A DNA stretch of 64,000 nucleotides, taken from the NCBI GenBank assembly GCA_030546905.1, contig JAUOPI010000005.1, positions 1 through 64,000 on the forward strand. The letters run 5' to 3'. The notes under the pieces were generated by a model. It ran no database searches and had not been told where the DNA came from. It worked only from the letters and a program-made list of their open reading frames with translations. Position 1 is the stretch's first letter. The number at the start of each line of letters is the position of its first letter. Shown piece by piece: positions 50,231-57,976 of the stretch. Both the position numbers and the translations under genes were made by a program. This stretch comes from Granulosicoccaceae sp. 1_MG-2023. GTDB lineage: Bacteria > Pseudomonadota > Gammaproteobacteria > Granulosicoccales > Granulosicoccaceae.

Positions 50231-51370
50231 ATGACTATATCTATGTCCGTGAATGAACGCCGGCTGGCCGCCCGGGCCGCCCGGCAATCGGCTTCGCCGG
50301 CCCGCGCAGGATTGCTCGGCCCGGCGCTGGCAGAGTCCTGGGACCGCTCGGAGCAGCATTTACCGCATAACCGTGAGGCGGCGCCGGCGGTCAGCGAGGC
50401 CGAGATCCGCAGCGGCTGGGATGCCTCACCGATCAATCTCTACTGCAAGCGGGAACTGGAGTTGTTTTCGTCCACAGCAGCCAATGCCGATATGCTCGCG
50501 GTGGTGGCCGATAACCAAGGCCGGTTGTTGTGGATGCAGGGGCCGCGGCCTTTGCGCCGCTGGGCGGAAAAGGTCAATTTCGCACCGGCCGGTTGCTGGG
50601 GCGAGCAGGCCATGGGGACCAACGCCTTGTCGGTGGCGCTGGAAAGCGGGCGGCCGGGCGACGTGGTCGGTGAGGAGCATTTTGTGCACTGTCTCGGCGA
50701 CTGGGTGTGTTATGCGGCACCGGTGATTGACCCGCGCAACGGACGCCGGCTCGGTGTGATTGATATGTCCGCCCCGGTGCGGCGCCACAATGCCCTGGCC
50801 GGTGGGTTTGTTACCAGCATCGCCCGTTCGATTTCCGAACAGCTGGCCCGCGTGCCGGGCGAGAAACGTCTGACCCTGAACCTGATGGGGACGCCGGACG
50901 TGTTCTACAACGGCCAGGCGCTGCGCCTGACCCGCCGCCAGCTGGAAATTCTCACCTTGCTGGCCTTGCACCGTATGGGCATGAGTGCCGAGCAATTGCT
51001 GCAGGCGCTCTACGGCGACAAAAACCGCAGCCAAAGCACACTCAAGGCGGAAATTTCCCATTTGCGCAAAATGCTCGGCGGCGCGATCGACTCGCGGCCT
51101 TATCGTCTGACCTTGCCGGTGGAAGCGGATTTTCTGCAGATCTGGCAGTTGCTCGAGGGCGGCAAGTACACAGCCGCGCTGCAGCAAATCCGCGGCAGCT
51201 TCTTCAGTGCCACCGATTGCCCGGCCCTGACGCACTGGCGTTATTGCCTGGATGCGGCGATCTCCCGCGCGATCAGCAGCTGTGAGGATCAGGACGTGAT
51301 CGTGCGTTTTGCCGCCGCCAATCCGGACAACGACGAGGCGATTGCGCGCCTGTCGGCCATTTGCCGCTAA
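50231..51370 (+). CDS. GAF-domain regulator with winged-helix DNA-binding domain
   Basis: 379 aa. The N-terminal half resembles the sensor part of AcoR-type activators (SWDRSEQHLPHNREA, GAF domain about 75-205 with CWGEQAMGTNALSVAL and GVIDMSAP), but there is no AAA+ domain. Instead a winged-helix region follows (about 225-290: LTRRQLEILTLLAL, STLKAEISHLRKMLGG) like OmpR/SARP DNA-binding domains, and then about 90 helical residues. GGAG precedes the ATG. It lies upstream of the aldehyde dehydrogenase on the same strand, so it likely controls it. Confidence 0.82.
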   Translation: MTISMSVNERRLAARAARQSASPARAGLLGPALAESWDRSEQHLPHNREAAPAVSEAEIRSGWDASPINLYCKRELELFSSTAANADMLAVVADNQGRLLWMQGPRPLRRWAEKVNFAPAGCWGEQAMGTNALSVALESGRPGDVVGEEHFVHCLGDWVCYAAPVIDPRNGRRLGVIDMSAPVRRHNALAGGFVTSIARSISEQLARVPGEKRLTLNLMGTPDVFYNGQALRLTRRQLEILTLLALHRMGMSAEQLLQALYGDKNRSQSTLKAEISHLRKMLGGAIDSRPYRLTLPVEADFLQIWQLLEGGKYTAALQQIRGSFFSATDCPALTHWRYCLDAAISRAISSCEDQDVIVRFAAANPDNDEAIARLSAICR

Positions 51371-51395
51371 GTTAAATTCCCTGTTTTATTTACGG

Positions 51396-51409
51396 TTTTT
51401 ATGTAAAAA
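51396..51409. promoter_or_regulatory. Dyad in the aldehyde dehydrogenase leader
   Basis: TTTTTA-TG-TAAAAA, a perfect 6+6 dyad, in the AT-rich part of the 174-base gap between the regulator and the aldehyde dehydrogenase. It could be an operator for the adjacent regulator. A sigma54-like pattern (TGGCGC... at about 51444) lacks a proper -12 element and was not called. Confidence 0.3.
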
Positions 51410-51544
51410 GCGCATAAATACACCGGACGTCATACCAAAGAATGGCGCTTGGGAAGGCAAAACCAACCTTTATCCAACCTCCGCTGAGCGATTCTGATCT
51501 CACCCTTCACCAAGAAGGTCTGACAAGAATTTCCGGAGGAAGAC

Positions 51545-53062
51545 ATGATCTACGCAAACCCGAATACTGACGGCGCCGTCGTTAACTTTAAAAGCCGCTA
51601 CGAGAACTTTATCGGTGGCGAATGGGTAGCCCCGGTAGCAGGTCGCTATATCGAGAACGTCTCGCCGGTTAACGGGCAGGTGTTCTGCGAAGTGCCCCGT
51701 TCCGATGAAGCTGATATCAACCTCGCGCTGGATGCCGCCCACAAAGCCAAAGACGCCTGGGGCGCCACATCTGTTACAGAACGTTCCAACCTGCTGCTGA
51801 AAATCGCCGATCGCATTGAAGCCAACCTGGAAAAAATCGCGGTCGCAGAAACCTGGGACAACGGTAAAGCCGTACGCGAAACCCTCGCCGCTGACGTGCC
51901 GCTGGCAGTTGACCACTTCCGTTATTTCGCCGGTTGTATCCGTGCACAGGAAGGCGGTATCAGCGAAATCGACGGCAATACTGTCGCCTATCATTTCCAC
52001 GAGCCGCTCGGTGTGGTCGGACAGATTATCCCGTGGAACTTCCCGCTGCTGATGGCAGCCTGGAAACTGGCGCCGGCACTGGCCGCCGGAAACTGCGTGG
52101 TGATGAAACCGGCAGAGCAGACGCCGGCCAGCATCCTGGTGCTGGTTGAAACCATCGCTGACCTGCTGCCGCCGGGCGTACTGAATATCGTTAACGGCTA
52201 TGGCCAGGAAGCCGGTCAGGCGCTGGCTACCAGCACCCGCATCGCCAAAATCGCCTTTACCGGTTCCACGCCGGTCGGTTCTCATATCCTCAAATGCGCG
52301 GCGGAAAACATCATTCCGTCCACGGTCGAGCTCGGCGGTAAATCACCGAACGTTTACTTCGACGACGTGATGCAGCAGGAAGACGCTTTCGTCAGCAAAG
52401 CCGTTGAGGGTGCGGTTCTGGCCTTCTTTAATCAGGGCGAAGTCTGCACCTGTCCGTCACGCTTGCTGGTACAGGAAACCATGTACGATGACTTTATCGC
52501 CCGGGTTATCGACCGTACCAAGCAGATCACACGCGGCAACCCGCTCGACACAGACGTAATGGTCGGTGCGCAGGCCTCGCAGGAACAGTTCGACAAGATC
52601 CTCGGATATCTCGATATCGGCCGTCAGGAAGGCGCACAAGTGCTGATCGGCGGTGGTCAGGAGCAGATCGGTGGTCTGGAGAGCGGTTACTATGTACAGC
52701 CGACGCTGCTGAAAGGTAACAACAGCATGCGCGTATTCCAGGAAGAAATCTTCGGCCCGGTGGTCGCTGTAACGACCTTTAAAGACGAAGCCGAAGCACT
52801 GGCGATTGCCAATGACAGCGAATTCGGTCTCGGTGCCGGCGTCTGGACCCGCGACATGAACCGCTCTTACCGCATGGGCCGTGGCATTCAGGCCGGTCGT
52901 GTCTGGACTAACTGCTACCACCACTACCCGGCACACGCCGCTTTCGGTGGTTACAAAAAGTCCGGTGTTGGCCGCGAAAACCACAAAATGATGCTCGGGC
53001 ACTACCAGCAAACCAAAAACATGCTGGTCAGCTACGACGTCAACCCGATGGGCTTTTTCTGA
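51545..53062 (+). CDS. NAD-dependent aldehyde dehydrogenase (ExaC/AldB-like)
   Basis: 505 aa. Oxidises acetaldehyde-type aldehydes in ethanol or related catabolism (family knowledge). Motifs: [21 protein letters not shown] (split at the cofactor site), [14 protein letters not shown] with the general base Glu, and [12 protein letters not shown] with the catalytic Cys. C-terminal [17 protein letters not shown] and [13 protein letters not shown] match the ExaC/AldB group. GGAGGA precedes the ATG. Codon use is more biased than in neighbours, suggesting strong expression. Ends with two hairpins. Confidence 0.95.
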   Translation: MIYANPNTDGAVVNFKSRYENFIGGEWVAPVAGRYIENVSPVNGQVFCEVPRSDEADINLALDAAHKAKDAWGATSVTERSNLLLKIADRIEANLEKIAVAETWDNGKAVRETLAADVPLAVDHFRYFAGCIRAQEGGISEIDGNTVAYHFHEPLGVVGQIIPWNFPLLMAAWKLAPALAAGNCVVMKPAEQTPASILVLVETIADLLPPGVLNIVNGYGQEAGQALATSTRIAKIAFTGSTPVGSHILKCAAENIIPSTVELGGKSPNVYFDDVMQQEDAFVSKAVEGAVLAFFNQGEVCTCPSRLLVQETMYDDFIARVIDRTKQITRGNPLDTDVMVGAQASQEQFDKILGYLDIGRQEGAQVLIGGGQEQIGGLESGYYVQPTLLKGNNSMRVFQEEIFGPVVAVTTFKDEAEALAIANDSEFGLGAGVWTRDMNRSYRMGRGIQAGRVWTNCYHHYPAHAAFGGYKKSGVGRENHKMMLGHYQQTKNMLVSYDVNPMGFF

Positions 53063-53130
53063 CAGGTTTTCTGTCAGAGCTTCCCGACGGGATTCTGCCA
53101 AAGCCGGGTGCGCAAGCGCCCGGCTTTTTT
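53059..53130 (+). terminator. Double hairpin terminator of the aldehyde dehydrogenase gene
   Basis: First hairpin CTGACAG/CTGTCAG (53059-53077) overlaps the stop codon. The second, AAGCCGGG.../CCCGGCTT (53101-53125) with T run to 53131, is a good intrinsic terminator. Confidence 0.88.
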
Positions 53131-53246
53131 TATTGCTTTGCGTGATCCCGCGATGGCAGCCGGTGTTTCCCGGCACGGTAAGGAATTGTCAGCAAAAACC
53201 AGCTACAATCCAGCGCGATTTCATCAATTACGGCAAAGGAATTCTT

Positions 53247-53888
53247 ATGAAAAAACTCGCATTGGCGCTTGCTGTATCCGGCGCGATCATGTCATCGACT
53301 GCCAGCGCAGAGGTATTCGGATTTGCGTTCGGCCGTTCCGCTAACGTGGCCAACTACACCAATCTTTCGGTCGAGGGCGGTATTCAGGTCGGGGATCTGG
53401 ACTTCTACGGCGCCAGAGCCACTTACAAGCTGAATCAACAGCTCGCGGTTTACGGTGATCTGGGTTTGGCTGATTATGATTTTAATGGTGACGACGGTTT
53501 TGCCTTCGGTGGTGGTCTGATTTACACCCTCGACGGTGTTCTGCCGGAGATCGACACCGCGCTGAACGGCAGTTTCCATATGTCGTCCGGTGATTACGTC
53601 GATTTCACCGCCTTCTCCGTCCGTGCGGTCTTTTCAGACGACATCCCGACCCAGAACGTGACCATGAACTGGTATGGTTCCGTGGGGCTGGAATACCTCA
53701 GCGCTGATGTGGATGTGTGCGATGTATACGGCGTTAATTTCGGCCGCTGCACGTATTCCGATTCTGACACCGAGCTGGCCTTCGGCGGTGGTGTGGTACT
53801 GCCGCTGGGTCCGGGTGAAGCCTACGGCGGTCTGGAATATGTGGACGATATGATGCTGGCCGTCGGCTACCGCGTCGGTTTGCAATAA
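53247..53888 (+). CDS. Small beta-barrel outer membrane protein
   Basis: 213 aa. Signal peptide MKKLALALAVSGAIMSSTASA, preceded by AAAGGA. The mature 190 residues alternate polar and hydrophobic and end with VGYRVGLQ, typical of small eight-stranded barrels (opacity/OmpW-like). Two Cys near CDVYGVNFGRC could form a loop disulfide. Function unknown. Flanked by terminators on both sides, so monocistronic. Confidence 0.8.
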   Translation: MKKLALALAVSGAIMSSTASAEVFGFAFGRSANVANYTNLSVEGGIQVGDLDFYGARATYKLNQQLAVYGDLGLADYDFNGDDGFAFGGGLIYTLDGVLPEIDTALNGSFHMSSGDYVDFTAFSVRAVFSDDIPTQNVTMNWYGSVGLEYLSADVDVCDVYGVNFGRCTYSDSDTELAFGGGVVLPLGPGEAYGGLEYVDDMMLAVGYRVGLQ

Positions 53889-53918
53889 GCGACCGTCTGC
53901 AGCAACGGATCATGCCAG

Positions 53919-53953
53919 AGCCCCGGCGGACGCTGTTCGCCGGGGCTTTTTTT
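53919..53953 (+). terminator. Intrinsic terminator of the outer membrane protein gene
   Basis: 10-bp stem AGCCCCGGCG/CGCCGGGGCT with a 9-base loop, then T7. Confidence 0.92.
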
Positions 53954-53977
53954 GCGAACGAATAAACGCTTTTGTGC

Positions 53978-54006
53978 TTGATAGTAAGAATAGTTCGCAT
54001 TAAGAT
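53978..54006 (+). promoter_or_regulatory. bfd promoter with Fur-box-like spacer
   Basis: TTGATA (53978-53983), 17-base spacer, TAAGAT (54001-54006). The spacer and edges read, on the minus strand, AATGCGAACTATTCTTAC..., which resembles the Fur box seen in gammaproteobacteria. The core TTCGCATTAA/G is repeated upstream of the small Cys-rich gene near 55381. Fur control of bfd-bfr is known in Pseudomonas; here it is inferred. Confidence 0.6.
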
Positions 54007-54032
54007 GCGTCTTACTACTCAGGAGAGCGAGC

Positions 54033-54236
54033 ATGATAGTCTGCGTTTGCAAACGGATCAGCGACAGCCGGATTCGCGAAGCGGTTCAGGACGGTTGCCA
54101 TACCATGGACGATGTGCGTGAAGAGCTGGGCGTGGCCTCGCAATGCGGCCGTTGCAGCGATTGTGCGCTGGAAGTGGTGGTCGACGAGCTGCAGCAACTC
54201 AGCGTCAAAGAAGCCGATATTGCCGCCTGTCTGTAA
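54033..54236 (+). CDS. bfd: Bacterioferritin-associated ferredoxin Bfd
   Basis: 67 aa [2Fe-2S] protein that passes electrons to bacterioferritin haem to release stored iron. Cluster ligands are Cys4, Cys6, Cys38 and Cys41 (VCVC..., QCGRC). AGGAG precedes the ATG by 7 bases. It heads the iron-storage block, 99 bases upstream of the first bacterioferritin. Confidence 0.95.
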   Translation: MIVCVCKRISDSRIREAVQDGCHTMDDVREELGVASQCGRCSDCALEVVVDELQQLSVKEADIAACL

Positions 54237-54335
54237 AGACGGTAAAGACCGCTTCGCCCCGTCCCTGAGCGGTTGATATTCACATCGGCCCGGCGCAAAC
54301 TTCCCCGTTTTAATGGCATTGACCGGAGCCCGCAA

Positions 54336-54806
54336 ATGCAATCCTTGTCGGACGACATCATCACGCATCTCAATTGCATCCTGCGCAATGAGCTGACTGC
54401 GATCAATCAGTATTTCCTGCACGCCCGCATGTACAAAAACTGGGGGCTGAACAAACTCAACGAAAAAGAATACGCCGAATCGATCGACGAAATGAAACAC
54501 GCCGATGTGATTATCGAACGTATTTTGTTTCTGGAAGGACTGCCAAACCTGCAGGACCTCGGCAAGTTGATGATCGGCGAGAATCCGCAGGAAATGCTCG
54601 AATGCGATCTGAAGCTGGAAAACAAGGCAATTCCTGACCTGCGGGCGGCGATTGCCTGCTGCGAAACGCAAAAAGACTATGTCACGCGCGATATGCTGCA
54701 GGAAATCCTCGAAAGCGAAGAAGAACACGTCGACTGGCTGGAAACCCAGCTTTCACTGATCAGCCAGGTCGGTGTTGAAAACTACCTGCAGACACAAATG
54801 GACTAA
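54336..54806 (+). CDS. bfr: Haem-binding bacterioferritin
   Basis: 156 aa. The ATG at 54336 is preceded by GGAG at 7 bases. Ferroxidase ligands are present (Glu19, Glu52, His55, Glu in LKLE, and EE..H in ESEEEHVDW). Met53 occupies the haem-ligand position (DEMKHAD). Stores ferric iron in 24-subunit shells in the cytoplasm. Eight bases before a second bacterioferritin subunit gene, suggesting mixed shells. Confidence 0.95.
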   Translation: MQSLSDDIITHLNCILRNELTAINQYFLHARMYKNWGLNKLNEKEYAESIDEMKHADVIIERILFLEGLPNLQDLGKLMIGENPQEMLECDLKLENKAIPDLRAAIACCETQKDYVTRDMLQEILESEEEHVDWLETQLSLISQVGVENYLQTQMD

Positions 54807-54814
54807 GACCGCTC

Positions 54815-55282
54815 ATGAAAGGAAATCCCGACGTCATCGCACAGCTGCAACATCTGCTCAACGGCGAACTGGCCGCCCGTGATCAGTACTTTATCCATTC
54901 CCGTCGCTATCTCGACTGGGGTTACACCAAGCTCTACGAGCGGCTTAACCACGAGATGGAAGAAGAGACCGGCCATGCGGATATGCTGATCAACCGCATG
55001 CTGTTTCTGGAAGCCACGCCGGACCTGTCAAATCCGGACAAGTTCACGCCGGGTGAAGATGTGCCGGGCATGCTCAAAGCCGATCTGGCGCTGGAGTACA
55101 GTGTGGCGGAAAACCTGCGCAAAGCCATCAAGGTCTGCGAGGATGCGCTGGATTACGATACCCGGCGCATGTTGCTGATTCAGCTGAAAGACACTGAAGA
55201 AGACCATGCCCACTGGCTGGAACAACAGCTGCGGCTGATCGATATGCTGGGTCTGCCTTTGTATCTGCAACAACAGATGTAA
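54815..55282 (+). CDS. Bacterioferritin subunit lacking the haem-ligand Met (FtnA/BfrA type)
   Basis: 155 aa. Ferroxidase ligands Glu18, Glu51 and His54 are kept, but position 52 is Thr (EETGHAD) where haem-binding subunits have Met. It therefore resembles P. aeruginosa FtnA ([11 protein letters not shown] is nearly identical) and Neisseria BfrA. It lies 8 bases after the haem-binding subunit gene, so both are co-transcribed. It ends in an intrinsic terminator. Confidence 0.93.
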   Translation: MKGNPDVIAQLQHLLNGELAARDQYFIHSRRYLDWGYTKLYERLNHEMEEETGHADMLINRMLFLEATPDLSNPDKFTPGEDVPGMLKADLALEYSVAENLRKAIKVCEDALDYDTRRMLLIQLKDTEEDHAHWLEQQLRLIDMLGLPLYLQQQM

Positions 55283-55322
55283 GGGCCGCAGGGCGGGCGG
55301 GACCCGCTCCGGCAGGAAAAAC

Positions 55323-55351
55323 GCCTCCGTCAGTGACGGGGGCTTTTTTTT
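55323..55351 (+). terminator. Intrinsic terminator after the bacterioferritin genes
   Basis: Stem GCCTCCGT/ACGGGGGC (one G-U pair) with CAGTG loop, then T8. Confidence 0.88.
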
Positions 55352-55370
55352 GTCCGCATTTGATGTTTAA

Positions 55371-55397
55371 ATGCAAATCGTTCGCATTAATGATATA
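55371..55397 (+). promoter_or_regulatory. Second Fur-box-like sequence
   Basis: ATGCAAATCGTTCGCATTAATGATATA shares GTTCGCATTAA/G with the bfd promoter; split here, the core is GTTCGCATTA at 55380-55389. It lies immediately upstream of the small Cys-rich gene. A Fur or similar iron repressor may bind both. Confidence 0.45.
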
Positions 55398-55404
55398 CGT
55401 CGCT

Positions 55405-55686
55405 ATGTCGGGAAATCTTACGATCAGTCAGAAACAACGACTTACGGAAAAGCAGCTCGAGCGCCAGCGTCTGCGTGAAGAAATGCGCCAGTTGCAGGCG
55501 GAAATGGACTTTCTGTGCGATGTGCTGATCTTTAAGCAGCAACGGCTGCGTTGTCTGAACCGGGATATCGCCTGCCTGAGCCGCTTGCTCCCTGTCCTGA
55601 ATGTGCTGCCCGCGCCTTGCGGAGCCTGTCCCCCGGAGCCTCAGGCGCGCCGCTCCGGCACGCCTCACTTATTCTGTGTGAAATAA
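55405..55686 (+). CDS. Uncharacterised coiled-coil, Cys-rich small protein
   Basis: 93 aa, not recognised. A charged coiled-coil (about 8-55, QKQRLTEKQLERQRLREEM) is followed by a Cys/Pro-rich tail; cysteines at 38, 50, 57, 72, 75 and 91, with a CGAC pair. An upstream ATG at 55390 is also possible; neither has a clear ribosome site. If the overlapping -10-like TGATAT is used, the message could start at or near the ATG (leaderless). Its position after bfd-bfr genes and a Fur-box-like sequence suggests an iron-linked role (inference). Confidence 0.6.
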   Translation: MSGNLTISQKQRLTEKQLERQRLREEMRQLQAEMDFLCDVLIFKQQRLRCLNRDIACLSRLLPVLNVLPAPCGACPPEPQARRSGTPHLFCVK

Positions 55687-55717
55687 GCGGCATCTGCCGA
55701 TGCCCGGAGTCGATCCC

Positions 55718-55900
55718 ATGTCTGAAGTGCGCATGCAACTGGATGAACAGACCCTGCAACGCTTGCTCAAATCGGGGCATTTGTGTGCGGCGGACTTCCG
55801 TTGCCTCGATTGTGAAAGCAAGGCTTGCGTGTGGCGTCTGCTGCTGCAACAGGCTGCCCGTCAGTGTGAGCACAAGGCGGTGTCGGAATTGCCATTGTGA
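55718..55900 (+). CDS. Uncharacterised Cys-rich small protein
   Basis: 60 aa, not recognised as a named protein. ATG preceded by GGAG at 8 bases, which supports translation. Cysteines follow the pattern C23-x5-C29-x2-C32-x4-C37-x12-C50, in LCAADFRCLDCESKACVWRL, suggesting a metal or cluster site. It lies 31 bases after the coiled-coil Cys-rich gene, so the two are probably one transcript under the second Fur-box-like sequence. Confidence 0.65.
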   Translation: MSEVRMQLDEQTLQRLLKSGHLCAADFRCLDCESKACVWRLLLQQAARQCEHKAVSELPL

Positions 55901-55953
55901 CACTGTGCCTGTGTGTGGCTTAATGCAATCCGTATCAATAACGGAGTCACAGC

Positions 55954-57096
55954 ATGGCCAGCAACCCAATGCCGGCACCGGCCACTCTGGCCGTGCGGGC
56001 CGCAGACCCTCAAGCACACGACAGCGGCGGGCTTGAAGCGCTTGCCGCCGCCGCGGCCGGACGCGCCGAAGCGCTGAATCTGAGCCTTGCCGGTAGTCCG
56101 GCCACACAGCGTCTGGAGTCGGCACTGGCCGCGACCGGGGGAGCCGCCGCTGCGCTGCTGACCTGTTCGTATGCCGCTGCCGTCAGATTGCTTATCCGGG
56201 CGCTGGCCGGACCCGGTCAGGCGGTCCGTTTGCACGGCGATCCCGGTGCTGAGATCGCTGCTGTGCTGGAGGAGCTTGAATTACAAGACCAGCACCTGCC
56301 AGGAAAAAACAAGACTGCCGACGAAAATACAAGCAAGACACTGGAGATTCACTGCGACCCGGCCAGTGTTCCTGCCTTATCGCAGGACGACGGGGCAGTA
56401 CATGTATTATTGCTGTCGCAGGTACTGCTCAGTGAACTTCGCTGCGATACGGCCGCTGCACTGATCGTCGCCGATATCAGCGGCCTCAACGGCGCAGAAG
56501 GCGAGCCGGCCGGCCTGATCCTCGACAGCGGCCGTTATGCCTGGACAGGGCATCCCGCCTGTGCGCTGCCGGTCGCGCAAGAGCAGGGTGTGAGTTTTGC
56601 GGATGAACACGGTCGTCTGGCCTTGCTGCAGCGACTGCGTTATTACGACAGGCCTCGCCACGGCACGTTTATGGGGGCAGCGCAGGCAGCCGCATTTTTA
56701 CAAGCCTTGCCCCAGCGTCTTGCTGCGGACGGATTGCGCCGTGAGCGCTTTTCGGCGCTTCGGGCCTGGCTGGCCGGGCAATCAGAGCTGCCCTGTGAGG
56801 TGTCAGATGAGGCACCGCATTGCGCCTTGATGTCTCTGCGTTTTGCCAGCCCGGCAAAGGCGGTTCTTTTCTGTAACGCCCTTGCATTAATTCCCTGTGC
56901 CGTCGGTGCGCGCCGTGACCTCAGCCATGTGAATATTCCGGCCCTGACCTCGGGCGTGTTTTACCGCTCCGGGGCCGGCGCGCCGGGACCGGCTGTGGTG
57001 AGCCTGTCCGTGGGGCTGGAGGCCATTGCCGACCTGAGTGCGGATATGACGCAGGCTTTTAAAGCGCTGGCCAGAGCCGGGGAGATATCGGCATGA
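55954..57096 (+). CDS. Degenerate Cys/Met-metabolism PLP-fold protein lacking the Schiff-base lysine
   Basis: 380 aa. The overall pattern follows the cystathionine/methionine gamma-lyase family: N-terminal LNLSLAGSPATQRLESALAA for the YSRxxNPTxxxLE segment, VADISGLNG for the VDNTFATP strand, and C-terminal VVSLSVGLEAIADL for RLSVGLEDxxDL. The segment that normally reads SATKYxxGHSD reads DSGRYAWTGHPA, putting Arg194 where the PLP-binding Lys should be. Other conserved residues are also poor. Probably a pseudoenzyme or altered enzyme. GGAG precedes the ATG; the end overlaps the hydrolase start (ATGA). Confidence 0.75.
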   Translation: MASNPMPAPATLAVRAADPQAHDSGGLEALAAAAAGRAEALNLSLAGSPATQRLESALAATGGAAAALLTCSYAAAVRLLIRALAGPGQAVRLHGDPGAEIAAVLEELELQDQHLPGKNKTADENTSKTLEIHCDPASVPALSQDDGAVHVLLLSQVLLSELRCDTAAALIVADISGLNGAEGEPAGLILDSGRYAWTGHPACALPVAQEQGVSFADEHGRLALLQRLRYYDRPRHGTFMGAAQAAAFLQALPQRLAADGLRRERFSALRAWLAGQSELPCEVSDEAPHCALMSLRFASPAKAVLFCNALALIPCAVGARRDLSHVNIPALTSGVFYRSGAGAPGPAVVSLSVGLEAIADLSADMTQAFKALARAGEISA

Positions 57097-57884
57097 CATT
57101 GAAAGTGGACGGACACGTGGTCAATGCGCTGGATGTTGGCGCGCCTGAGGCACCGGTGCTGATTCTTGTGCACGGGGCCGGGCTGGATCAGACATTCTGG
57201 CGTTATATTCCGCGCGCGCTGGCGGCCGGTGGTTTGCGGGTGATCGCACCGGATCTGCCCGCGCACGGACGTTCCGGCGGCGTCCTGCTGCAGGATATCG
57301 AGTCCATGGCGGCTTGGGTGGGGCGGCTGGCTCAGGCGCTCGGCGCCGGTCGCTATGCGCTCGCCGGGCATTCCATGGGCTCGCTGGTGGCCCTGCAGGC
57401 AGCGGCCGATGCCGGTGCGGCCTGCCGTGCTTTGGCCCTGATCGGCAATGCCTATCCCATGCAGGTGGCTCCGCCGCTGCTGGAGGCGGCAGCGCAGGGT
57501 GATCCGTTGATCCACAGCCTGACCACCTTCTACGGCACAAGTCGCACCAGCCGTCTGCACGGCGCGTTTCCGGCTGGCAGTAGTCTGGTCAATCTGCGTC
57601 TCTCGCAGCAGTATCACGAGCGGCCGGGCGTGCTGCACAATGATCTGCTCGCCTGTAACCGCTACCGCAATGGTGAAACGGCCGCACAGGCACTGCGCGC
57701 GCCGGTGTTGTTTGTCAGCGGCGATGAGGATTGCATGACGCCGGCCAGGGCCACGCAAACGCTGGCCGGCTTGCTGCCGGATGCGCAGCGCGTGGTGCTG
57801 CCGCGCTGCGCCCATCAGCACAGTTTCGAGCAGCCGCAGGGGCTGATCGACGCGCTCGGCGGCTTCTTTGGCGAAGCGCCCTGA
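57093..57884 (+). CDS. Alpha/beta hydrolase
   Basis: 263 aa alpha/beta-hydrolase fold protein. Oxyanion segment VHGAGLDQTFW, nucleophile Ser in AGHSMGSLVAL, acid Asp in FVSGDEDCMTP, and catalytic His in CAHQHSFEQP. The substrate is unknown. Its ATG overlaps the stop of the PLP-fold gene, so the two are co-translated, which may link their functions. Confidence 0.88.
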   Translation: MTLKVDGHVVNALDVGAPEAPVLILVHGAGLDQTFWRYIPRALAAGGLRVIAPDLPAHGRSGGVLLQDIESMAAWVGRLAQALGAGRYALAGHSMGSLVALQAAADAGAACRALALIGNAYPMQVAPPLLEAAAQGDPLIHSLTTFYGTSRTSRLHGAFPAGSSLVNLRLSQQYHERPGVLHNDLLACNRYRNGETAAQALRAPVLFVSGDEDCMTPARATQTLAGLLPDAQRVVLPRCAHQHSFEQPQGLIDALGGFFGEAP

Positions 57885-57976
57885 GGCATTACGCATCAGA
57901 CAGTGCACTGTGGTGGCCGCGGTTTCCGCACGAAGCTTGCGTGTAAAGCGCCGGATGAGCGATGGCGGGAGAGGCC

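Noticed and set aside
51440-51460. Sigma54-type promoter before the aldehyde dehydrogenase
   Set aside because: TGGCGC resembles a -24 element but the -12 position lacks TTGC, and the adjacent regulator has no AAA+ domain.
54015-54728. 237-aa open frame antisense to bfd and the first bacterioferritin
   Set aside because: Covers two clear genes and the translation resembles no family.
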